64,000 nt of DNA from positions 143,322,721 to 143,386,720 of the forward strand of contig NC_134530.1 in assembly GCF_050624435.1 (NCBI RefSeq), in the 5' to 3' direction. The notes beneath the pieces are model-generated. The model had not been told where the DNA came from, did no database searches, and worked only from the letters and a program-made list of their open reading frames with translations. Origin of the DNA: Tenrec ecaudatus. Taxonomy: Eukaryota; Chordata; Mammalia; Afrosoricida; Tenrecidae. Made by a program: the position numbers and the translations under genes. Shown piece after piece: positions 32,701 through 44,900 of this stretch (position 1 is its first letter; each line of letters opens with the position of its first letter).

Positions 32701-35700
32701 CAGTGCTGTATACCAACAGCAGCAAAACTCAAACCCGTTGCCATTTAATCGATTGCAGCCCATGAATACCCCGTGTGTGCGGAATAGACCTGCTCCCTGG
32801 GGTGTCAAGGCTGTGACCTTCAGAAGTAGATCATCAAGTTGCGGGTGGATTCGAACCGCCAACCATTTGGTTTGAGCATCTGTGCCCCCTGGGGACACCT
32901 GCTCTGAGTTTTAGCATCATGTTACTAACCTGGCACCTTCAGGACCCATTCATCTCTTTATTGGTTACATGTTTAATGAACATCTTTCTAATTTAAACAT
33001 TTTTAAGTGTACGTATAATTCCTGCTCGATCCCCTGAAAAGATTGAACTTCTGTGCCACTCGCTATTTTTAATCTCTTAGTTAACCAGCATCTCTAACCA
33101 TCTGTCTGCCCTATTTAAGAAGTCCACAGCGACTCAGAATTTGGACCCGCAGAGCCCACTCCAGTTCTAAAACACTGACGGTCCCCACAGTATCTGCGGT
33201 GGGTCTGCGACAGGCAAAACCCAGCTCACCATCTAGGGCAGCGGTTCTCAACCTGTGGGTAGAGACCCCTTTGGGATTGAACGACCCTTTCACAGGGTCG
33301 TCTGATTCATAACAATAGCAAAAATGCAATGATGAAGTAGCAACAAAAGTAATTTTAGAGTTGGGGTGTTGTCACCACAACCTGAGGGACCGTATGAAAG
33401 GGTCACGGCATGAGGAAGGTTGAGAACCGCTGAGCTAGGGCTGTAACACAGACATAGGAGTCAGAGAACTGACTGGGGACCCAGAGCACTGGGAAATTGC
33501 CTTACAGAACAAGGCAGTCTGTGGTCACTGTCCAGTGAGGGGTGTGGAGGAGGGCCTGCTCACCCTCCTTTAGAAGGATCCAGAATGGTTTCGGGAAAGG
33601 ACCGCCTGGCAGGAGATGTGAAGTGTGACGAGGATCAGGTGGGCATTCTCTGGAGCGCACAAGTGGTTTCTTCTGATCTTTTTCCTTAAAGGATCAACTG
33701 TAAACCCATACCATTCAGAAGGGGTCATTGAACTCAATGAGCGGGGTGGGGGGGCAGATATGAGAGAAATTTGCATTCTTTTCCACAAAGGTTCATACTT
33801 CGATGATTTCTTAGCTGTTCCTAGAATGAAGGCCGAACCGGCCGAGGCCCGGCAAGGCTGTATTCCAGCTGTATGGATCAGGGACAGGATTCCTCCGGCT
33901 CAGAAACTTTGTCAATTGCTGGGAGTCTTTTCTGCAGCCGCCTGCCCAAGGGCAGGCTTCAGATTCGGGCCACAGCAGAGCCAGCTCACACACAAGCAGG
34001 ACTTCTGTTTGCCTCCAGATCCGGTTGAGCCGAGGCGGCCTTGGCCTTCGGGGCTGGTTCCTGGCTCGCCCGGTGGCCTGGAGTCAGGTAGCAGTGCGGG
34101 TTGTGCAATCTTGTGAGCGTATAAAAAGAACCCCACTGACTTGGACATTTTAAGAGTGAGTGTTGTAGTGTATGGATTATTCCTCAATTAAAAGAATAAT
34201 AACAAAGTGAGATTCAGCTTGCTGTCAAGTGAGGACTTAACCTTGAGGGCATTTGGGTCTAGTAAGTATCTTTGAGGGAGGGGAACGTTAAATCAGCAAT
34301 GGCTGAAGAATCGAAGGAAGAAAGGTGGGGAAAGCGCTGAAGCCGGAACGCCCCTGTGCTGCTCTCATTCTTGACCAAGTGTCTCTGGGGATGGAGCGCT
34401 AAGGCTGAGGACGTTTTCCATTGTCCACTGAATGCACTTGTATCCTGGGAACGATTTGTACACGTGGTGTGGGGGTGTCACCAAGTGTCTGGCCTCCTCT
34501 AGCTTCAAGGGGAGCAGCGGCACCGTCAGCATCAGTCCTAGGCTGATTCCGGTGAAGCAGAGGTCAGCACCCCTCTGAGCTTTGCCCGACTCCTAACTCC
34601 ACCTGTCCCTCCCACAGCACCCTCTGCTCTCCACACAGAACTCACAGACGACTTGTCATAATGGGGTTTATTAGGGAAGTTATCAGGTTACAATTTAGCA
34701 TCAGAGATGCTCAGGGATACAATTTAGGATCAGAAAGGCTCAGTTCAGTCCAAAGCCACGCCTCTCTCTGGCCAGTGGCTCCTCAACCACGCATCATCCC
34801 CCCTGGCCTCAGCCCTGCTTGGCAAGTGTCCCAGAGCTCTCTCAGTTCTGTCAGTTAGGTGCTGAGAGGTACTCTCTCTTGCACCCTTGGGCCTCAGCCA
34901 GCAGGTGCTCAGCTTTAGTTCTGTGGGTGGGCACTCGTCCCTCCCCAGCCAAGTACCCATTGTCACACCACGCCCCCAACAGGCCTGCTGTGGAAGCACT
35001 TACCTTTCTTGTTCTGTAGAGAGCCCGCCGCGCTGTCTCCTCCTGGGCTCCGCTGCTGCTGCTGTCTCCGCAGCAGCGTCTGCTTCGCACAGTCTCCGGC
35101 GGTTTCTCGTGCCACATCTCTCCCTCCGGCTCCTAGGCTGAGGAGGTTCAGCAAAGGGTTCTTGGGTCCAAAGGATGTGCTCCACTTCTGAGTCTTCTTT
35201 TTAAAAGAAATCATTTTACAGGGGACTCGTACAGCTCTTATCAAAGTACATCCATGCATCTACGGTGTGGATCACATGTATACATTTGTTGCTGTCATCA
35301 TTTTAAAACATTTTGTTTCTACTTGAGCCAAGTGAGTATCAGCTCCTCACTTTTCCTCTCCCTCCCCCCTCCCTCATGAACCCTTGATAACTTATAGATT
35401 ATTATTATTTCATGTCTTACACTGACCGATGTCTCCCTTTACACACTTTTCTGTTGTTCGTCCCCCGGGGAGGGAGTATATGTAGATCCTTGTGATCGGT
35501 TCTGAGTCTTCTTTCTTGATATCAGTGAGAGCCCCCTTTTCGCCCCTGGGGTGACTCATTTTCAGCCTAGTGTGATGGCAAACGTGACTTGGTTCCTCCT
35601 TCAGGGCTCCACACACCTTATCTGCATGTCTCCCCGATGGCACACACACAGGGATGCCCCGACCGATTTACACGATTAGCGAGCTGCCTGGTGCTCTTGG

Positions 35701-35890
35701 AAGGCCACAGCCACCTCACATTTAGATATTAGCTGATAGGATTACAAACACTATAGCTAGAAGCAATTCACAGCACGGCAAGTCTACTGCCTGTCTCATT
35801 TAGTACTTTTAATGATAGTTTGTCTTTTCTCTGGTTTTCTTTAAGACCAAACAATTTCTGGAAATAAACAACCAATACTAAATTGGTGTG

Positions 35891-35924
<34 letters not shown>

Positions 35925-38900
35925 ATCACTGAAACGTACAATTGATCATTAAGTTAGATTGCAGATTTGACAGGGATGAAGAAGGAATTAAAGAAATGGA
36001 AATTTTCTTGGAATGCAGCACGGAAGACAAATGTAGGGAAACGTGTTTTAAAGTCAAAAGACTAGTGGGTGAATAGAGACATCGGACAGGGTAAGACATG
36101 CCACAATAATAATCTATAAATTGTCAAGGGGGAGGGAGGGAGCATGGTGAAGGGAGGGGGAAAATGAGCTGATACCAAGGGCTCAAGTAGAAAGTGAATG
36201 TTTTGAGAATGATGAGGGCAACAAATGTAAAAATGTGCTTGACACAATGGTTGGATGGATGGATTGTGATAAGAGTTTACGGGCCCCCAATAACAGGATT
36301 AAAAAAATTCAAAGACTCAGAAAATGAAAATAGAAGGGGATGATTTAACTAATAGCCAATGATACTTCCAGAGAGAAGGAATCATAAAACCTGGAAAGGG
36401 GCATTTTTTTAAGGGAAAAAGTCATAGATATTTTCAGAAACAAGGAGAGATGAATCAGCAGATTGAAAAATCAAGAATCTCAGCTAGCTAGGTAAAACAG
36501 AAATAATAATAAGTTTATGCTTAGATGTGGGAGCTTTGTGGCCCTCTGAGACCTTGCCTTGCAAGTTACAAGGTATTAGTTTTACCACATCTATTGACAG
36601 TCACATTTTTGCCCAGCTTCTGAGTAGCCAGTGTCTTCAGGCTGGATCCTCTAGAGAGGCAAAGTCAGTGAAGCTTTTAAATGTATAAGCACAGAGAGGT
36701 TTATCAAGAAAACGTCTCATCCAGTTGTAGAAGCGGACAGGTTCTAAGTCCGGTGGGTCAGATGTGAGGTGGGAGGCTTCTCCTGACTCATGTAGCTGTA
36801 GAGGCTGATGGACCCAAGATTGGCAAGAAACCTACCAGATTGTGTTTGTAGAGGTCAATGAATCCAAGGTCGGCAGATGAGCTGGCAGGCTGCTGCTGAC
36901 CCCCAGTATTGGCTTGCAATACAACAGGCTGTTGTCTCAAGTCTAAAGAACCAAAGGTCAGCATGTTTTTCTACACCGTCTATTTAGGTTGGAAGCAGGC
37001 CACACCCCCAAGGAGATCTGTCATGGGGGGTACTGGGTCCTAACTGTCAAACCACTGAGAATCCTGGCCCAGCCAAGCGGCCACCATACCACAGCTATTC
37101 CAGGCAGCAGCTCTACCCTTTGTCTGTCAAAGGAAGCAATGTGAAAGAATTTGCAGCCTCACAGAAGGAGGCGTAAATTGTCGACACAGATACACAAAAG
37201 CACCGATATCTTGTGGTTGCTCTTGAGGGAAAATGGCCATCAGGGAGAACTCTAAATTCCTCTTTTATTATTATATATTTTTGCTATTGCTATTTTAAAA
37301 ATAATTTTATTGGGGGCTTGTACAATGTTTATCACAATCCATCCATCCATTGTGTCAAGCACATTTGTACATTTGTTGTCATCATCATTCTCAAAGCATT
37401 TGCTTTCTACTTGAGCCCTCGGTAACAGCTCCTCATTTTTCCACTCCTTCCCCGCCCCCCTTCCCTCAAGAACCCTTGATAATTTATAAATTATTATTAT
37501 ATTGTCATATCTTACACTGTCTGACATCTCCCTTCACCCACTTTTCTGTTGTCCATTCCCAGGGAGGAAGTTATATGTAGATGCTTATTATCAGTTCCCC
37601 CTTTCTACCCCACCTTCCTCCACCCTCTCGGTATCACCACTCTCAGCACTGGTCATGAAGGGAGCATCTGTCCTGGATTCCCTGTGTTTGCAGTTCCTAT
37701 CTGTACCAGTGTCCATCCTCTGGTCTAGCCAGATTTATAAGGTAGAATTGGGATCATGATAGGGGGTGGGGAGGAAGCATTTAGGAACTAGAGGAAAGTT
37801 GTATGTTTCATCGTTGCTCCACTGCACCCTGACTGACTCGTCTCCTCTTCTTAGGATTGCATCAGAATTAAAGCCAACACTGAGACTTCTCCTAGAGAAC
37901 TCGAGGGCCCTTGAGCACATGAGCGACCCTCAGTGGTCACGGGCCCCAATTTGAGGGACCGTGTCCTAGAGGATTGTGGTGCAGCGTTTATGTTCCGTCT
38001 GCTCCAGTGGAGAGGCAGAAGCCCTGTCTGGTGCCTCGCTTCTCCAGGCTGTATGTCCACCCTACAGGTTCAAGTGTCCCACCACAATGGTAACATGCCC
38101 AGCCATCACCGTGAACTCAGATCCTTGAGGAGTTCTGCATAAGCCAGCCTAGTTGACTTGGTTCTGATAAGTCCGACTAAAGGCTCAGGCAAAACTACTT
38201 ACTGGAACAATTCAATCTCATAAAAAGGCCAGAGGCTTATATCTTTGAAATGTGATCTCAAGTCCTGCCTTACAGACAGATGTGTGCACTTAACTCTCAC
38301 CTATTAGAAAGGGACTGAAAGGGTATTTTGTATCCTAGTGACAAAGCCATTTCAATGAATATTTACAGTCAATACTAAGCAAAAAAACAACACAAAGAAA
38401 CCCTCTGTACCTGGTGAACTGTCCGCAGTTATACAGTTAATGAATATCATAAATGTCTATGACTAGCCTTCCTCTTTGAGAGATCAGCGGAGAGGCGGAG
38501 GGGCGAGTTGCTGGGGGAGAAAAGACAGATGTCGTTCCATAGAGATGAGAAGACGGGGATCAGAGAAGAGGGTGTGTCAGGACGCCCAGTAAACATCAAG
38601 GAGGGAGAGGAGGAGGAGGAGGATCAGCACTGTAGTCATTATTGCTGAAAGGTCAGAAATGTCACCAAGGACCATGAGCCCCCTCCACCCAGCTCTGGGC
38701 AGGGTCTGCCTAGTGCTATGCTTCCTAGCATATAAAGAACTTCCTGAACATAATCTACGAATTATCCTAAGAGGCTGGTATTACTAAGTTTTCAGGGGCA
38801 GGGGCATCTGTTTAATCATCTTACTGGGGTGCAATCACCCCAGATAAGAAAACAGATTTAATAGCTGAGCCGTGATCAGGAGGCCTGGTGGCATAGTGTC

Positions 38901-41900
38901 TTATGCGTAGTTGCTAGCCTCAAGGAGAGGAGTTCAAAATCACCAGCAGCTGCTGTGTGAGAGAAAAGTGGGGCTTCCTACTCCTGTAAAGAGTTACTGT
39001 CGAATGGCCCTACCGGGTATCAACCCTGTGAAGACATCACTGAAGATGTGGGTACTATAGCAAACAATGATGAAGAAACCAGATGGTGCCTGACTACCAA
39101 AAAATAATAGTGACTGGGGTCTTAAAGGCTTGTCTCAAAACAAGCGGTCATCTAAGAGAGGAGCCAACTAAGACCACATGGAAGAAGCACGCCAGCCCGT
39201 GTGATCCAAAGAGTTAAATAATAAAATCCAAATCCAGAGGAGGGAACGGTATTACAGGTTAAATTCTAAAGACCCGGTTTGTGTTTACGTAAAACTATGG
39301 ATGGTCGTGGAAGCCAATTATTCATTTTCAAGGTCCCTACGTGGACTCAGTCTCCAATGAGCGTACTCCTTACTATTAGGCAGAGCAATGTAAAGTGGTT
39401 TGGGTAGATGTATTAGACTAAAATGTAGCACCTTATCACTAGATCTCCCTTTTGACCGTTTTAAATTTATTCCAGTTTTTTTAATATTTCAGTTTTTTAT
39501 TTTAAATATTTATTTATTTAAGTCGTTTTATTGGGGCTCGTACAGCACTTATAGATCCCAGACATCCATTGTAACAAAGCACATTTGATCATCTCCCTTC
39601 TTGATTGAAGGTGTGCTCTGTTTTGTTTTGTTCTTGTTGGGCCCCTTTTGGGTGTTTGCCTCTGTTTGTGTTCTTCTGTGGAGGCTGGGGAGTTCAGGAT
39701 GGGTAAATCTATGGAGGCAGTGACCAGGTTAGTAGTTTCTTAGTTGCATAGCGGAGGGGGTTGGAGGGAAGCGGAGTCAGCAGTAATGAGTACAGGAAAG
39801 AAGAAAATGGTCTAAAGTGGACTGTGGTGAGGGTTGCCCAACTCTTCTTAATATGATTGACCTGTTGCATTGTATGGTAGGTACATTATATCTAAGTAAA
39901 CTATTAAAAAAACCAGTTACAATCTCAGAAATCCAAAGGGGCAGTTGTACCCCATTCTGCAGGGTCACCAAGAGTCAAATTAACTCGATGGCTGTGTGTT
40001 TTGGATCATACAGCTCGATGGTGGCAGGGCAAGATTTGAGTCTAGTTCTTTAGGCTCCAATCCAGACGATTTTGCACAATCCAGAGCTGTTCTAGTCTTT
40101 TCGCCATTCATTCGTTCATTCATTCTTTCGACAACTCTCCATTGCTGCTTGCTGACGGTGAGACTTCGTTTTACATACTTTGGACATGTTATCAGGAGGG
40201 ATCAGTCCCTGAAGAACATCATGCTTGTGAAGTCGAAGGTCAGAGAACAGGAGGGAGATGCAAGGAAAGCACCCAGCACGTGGGTACTCACCTCGCTGCC
40301 ATGGAGTCGATTTCATCTCACAGGGACCCTGGTAGCACTGGCCCTTGTAGATTGCCAAGACTGGAACTTTTTTTTTTTTTAACGTTTTATTAGGGGCTCA
40401 TACAACTCTTATCACAGTCCATACATATACATACATCAATTGTATAAAGCACATCTATACATTCTTTGCCCTAATCATTTTCTTTTCTTTCTTTCTTTTT
40501 TTTCCCCCTTTTCTTTTTTTACATTTTATTAGGGACTCATACAACTCTTATCACAATCCATACATATACATACATCAATTGTATAAAGCACATCCATACA
40601 TTCCCCACCCCAATCATTCTCAAAGCATTTGCTCTCCACTTAAGCCCTTTGCATCAGGTCCTCTTTTTTTTCCCCTCCCTCCCCGCTCCCGCCTCCCTCA
40701 TGTGCCCTTTGTAATTTATACATCGTTATTTTGTCATATCTTGCTCTATCCGGAGTCTCCCTTCCCCCCCTTCTCTGCCGTCCCTCTCCCAGGGAGGAGG
40801 TCACCTGTGGATCCCTGTAATCAGTTCCCCCTTTCCAACCCACTCACCCTCCACTCTCCCAGCATCGTCCCTCACACCCTTGGTCCTGAAGGTATCATCC
40901 ACCCTGGATTCCCTGTGCCTCCAGCCCTCATATGTACCAGTGTACAACCTCTGCCCTATCCAGCCCTGCAAGGTAGAATTCGGATCATGGTAGTTGGGGG
41001 GAGGAAGCATCCAGGATCTGGGGGAAAGCTGTGCTCTTCGTCGGTACTACCTTGCACCCTGACTGACCCATCTCCTCTCCTAAACCCCTCTATGAGGGGA
41101 TCTCCAGTGGCCGACACTTGGGCCTTGGGTCTCCACTCTGCACTTCCCCCTTCATTCAATGTGGTATATATATATACACATATACATACACACACACACA
41201 CACACACATATATATACACACACACACTCATATTCTTTTTTTTTTTTTGCATGATGCCTTACACCTTGTCCCTTTGGCACCTCATGATCGCACTGGCTGG
41301 TGTGCTTCTTCCATGTGGGCTTTTTTGCTTCTGAGCTAGATGGGCGCTTGTTTATCTTCAAGCCTTTAAGACCCCAGTCACTATCTCTTTTGATAGCCGG
41401 GCACCATCAGCTTTCTTCACCACATTTACTTGTTCACCCACTTTGGCTTCAGCAGTTGTGTCAGGAGAGTGAGCATCATAGAGTACCAATTTAATAAACG
41501 AAAGTATTCATGCATTGAGGGAGTGCTTGAGTAGAGGCCCAAGGTCCTTCCGCCACCTTAATATTAAACCTATAAATGTAGACAATTAGATCTATTTCCC
41601 CATCCTCATATATATGTTTGCATGTACACGTCTTTGTCTAGACCTCCATAAATGCCCCTTGACTCCCAGCTCCTTCCTCCCTCTCCCTTGACTTTCCTTC
41701 TGCCCCACCACCATGCTCCGTCCCCACCTGGGCTATAGCTATACCTCTTCTCTACGCAACCTTACCCTTGATCATTTCCCATCAGGCCTGTCACTCCCCC
41801 CTCGCTACCATTTTGGGTCCCATGTTGTCCCTTGTCCCTGTGTTTATTAACACCACTTCCTTACCCTCCTCCCCCTCCCCCACCCGGATCTGTCTGTCCT

Positions 41901-44900
41901 CCCTGAACTGTCTGTCCTATTGTTTTTCCTCCAGATAGTTCATCCAGCCTGTCCTATTCAGACAGACCTGTGGAGACACTAACATGCACGAAAACAAGAC
42001 AGAGGAAAACAAAGCAACAGTATACAACCAGACAATAAAACAACAAAAACAAACCACTGACAAAGAACAAAACAAAACACTTCACAAAAGAAAGGCTTGT
42101 AGTTCGTTCAAGGATTGTTTGCTGGCCCTTAGGAGCGTTTTCCAATCCAGTCTGTTGGGGCACCACGCCCTGGCCCCAAAGTCCACTTTCAGCATTCCCT
42201 GGGGACCTTGTCACTCCATTCATTTGCTGTTCCACTGCACTCCCCCAGTGCTTTGCCTCGGTGTGGTGGGATCAGGTCAGGTGCAATTCCCACACTGTGT
42301 CTCCGGTGCTGTCCCCTGTATCACCCTTAGTCACTGAGGGGCATCATAAGACTGGAACTTTTTACAAGTATAACGCCTCATCTTTCTCCCAAGGAGAAGC
42401 TGGTTGTTTCAAACTGCTGCCCTTCTGGTTAGTAGCCCACCTAGTATCCCGCTGCACCACCAGGACTCCTTTGGGTACCCATGGGTGCTCACTAATGGCA
42501 GTGGTGTTTATTACAAGCTCCCCCTCAGGCTGGCCAGTGTCTGGTCGCAGCCTGCAGTTCAAGACTCTGCCTCAAAGAACAGGCAGCTTGACTTATAAAC
42601 AGGCTGGGCAGCAGGGGCAGGGTGCTGCCTGACCCAGAGCCTCATGGCACAGACTGTCCCCACAGGGGACCCTGAGTCTGTTTTGTGTGATGTGGCTGTA
42701 ACCAAACTGGCAGATCTGGACCTTGTTGGGATAACCAAGGCACCACCTTGTTGTTTTGATCAAATACAAACTGGAAGCCCAGGATAGAATTGGAAAATGC
42801 AGAAAGAAGGGATCCTGTTGAGGCCAGGGCTCCCCACTGGCCTACACATGGGGAGCCCCAGCTCTGCTGTCCCCATGTTGCTAGGCAACAGGCAGAGGCC
42901 TGCCAGCAAGGGCCAAGCCTGCTGGGGTTCTGTTTTCTTTAGCTGCTGCTGGCTCTGGTGCCTGCTTGGGGAGAGAGGAGATCTACTTGTAGATAGAGGA
43001 GGGAACTGACTATTGGGGATGATTAAAACTCAACACCTTCGAGTCCATTCTGACTCCTAGTGACCCTGTCGGACATAGCAGAACTGCCCACTCGGGTCTC
43101 TGAGAATGTAGAGCCTCACAGGGGCAGACAGCCTGATCTCTCTCACCCCAGAGGTGCTGGCGGGCTGGGGCCACCGGCTCTATGGCCAGCAGCCCAGCAC
43201 TGAGCCCTCTGCACCAGCTGACTGCCTGGGTGATTGAAAAGACATCCTGGGCGCCACTAGCCAGCCTCAGTGCCCGCAGTGTCACCTCTAGAGGAATGTC
43301 CGGGACTTGGCAGCGTTGCGTGTATGAAGCTGTTGGTTCAAGCAAACACCTTCATAACTTCATAAACAAAGCCCAAGATAAACCCCCCAGGGCCGACAAT
43401 GAGAGTAGAGATACCAGGAGGATTAGGGGAGAATGGGGCAGGGAGTGGGAGAATGGATCACAAGGATCAACCTATAACCCCCTCTCAGGGGACAAATAAT
43501 AGAAAAGTGAGTGAGGGGCGACGGAGGACAATGTAAGGTATGAAAATAATAATCTATAACTTGTCAAGGGGTCGTGAAGGAGGGCGAGTGGGGAAGGAGG
43601 GGGAGGAAATGGGGAGCTGATATCGGGCTCAAGTGGGAAGAGAATGCTTTGAAAATGATGATGGCGGCATATGTGCAAATGTGCTCGACACACTGGATGA
43701 ATGTATGGATTGTGATAAGAGATGTAAGAGCCCCCAATAAAAGTATTTTTTTTAAAGCCCACCAAAATCTAAAACTCCCTTGGAAGCAGCATCCCCACTG
43801 TCCCTCCCAGGGGTTTGTAAACCTATGGCCTCTGGAACATAATTCGAAAATCACTGTTTCAGCCCCCTGTTTAGAAGTGGACCCCTTTGACTTGGTGGTC
43901 ATCGGAGTATTGGTTAATGACCCCCTGCCCTGTGGGAGGGGCCTTGGTTTATGGATCCGAGTGCAGTGGGTGGCAGCGGGAAGGTGTAAATGGTAAAGCA
44001 CTAGGGGCTAACCCACAGGTTCTCGGTTCGAACCTCCCTTTGGCTCCATGGAAGCAAGGACCTGGTGATCTGGTTCTGTAAGATGTCAGTCCATAAAACT
44101 GTCTTCTCCTTGACGTGGGGTGGCTGTGAATCGGAATCGACAAGGAGGCCAGTAGCCCTGATGCTTGTGGGATAGTTTTTCACCTGGGACAGGAGAGCAT
44201 TTTCTGAGAGGAGGAAGGGGAGAAAAAGAGCCAGAGGAAATCCCCGGAATGCCTGTTTTTGACAGGACCGCCATGTCAGGGGAAGCCAGCCCCTAACACA
44301 TCATTACGGGTCCGGTAGGCACAATTGTACAGCGATAATAAGTAAAGATCATAGTAAAGCTATAGAGAGCATGAGCGATAGAAGAGAAATAAATTGAGTC
44401 AGACACAATTCATGGTAGCATGCTCACCTCAGTCCCACTTGGTGGTCACGTGGAGGGAGAGAGAGTTTAATGCTAACCCAGGCTTTTATCTTCTCTGGGG
44501 ACATGCAAGCCCCCTCATTACAGGTGAGGACATACGACACAGGAAGGGGCTGTGCTATAGGTAATACAGTAATGGGAGGGGGTGAAATAGGGGTATCCAT
44601 GTAATAGGAAGAGGAGGGATTGGGGGTATACATGTGGCAAGATGGGCAGATCCTAGATTTAGGATGGCAACTTAACTTTGGATGTCACAGAGCCAGTTTG
44701 GCCTGTTCCCTGGCTCAACTGATAGAGACCATTATTGGTAGGGTGTGAACGCTTGGTCGCAGGCCTTAGGGAGAAATCATTTATTGTCCACCCTATAGTC
44801 TGGTGACTAACTGCCCTCAGGGAGGATGTCTGAAAGTGTCTGACCTCCCCCGACACCTCCAGATGGTTTTAAAATCATTGTTGTGGTTGTGAAGTGTACA

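Noticed and set aside
40579-41334. 251-codon frame
   Set aside because: It lies wholly in the L1-type 3' UTR pyrimidine tract and reads through a microsatellite.
44005-44035. tRNA-like GGTTCGAACC box B
   Set aside because: Part of an AfroSINE head; there is no cloverleaf or acceptor stem, so not a tRNA gene.
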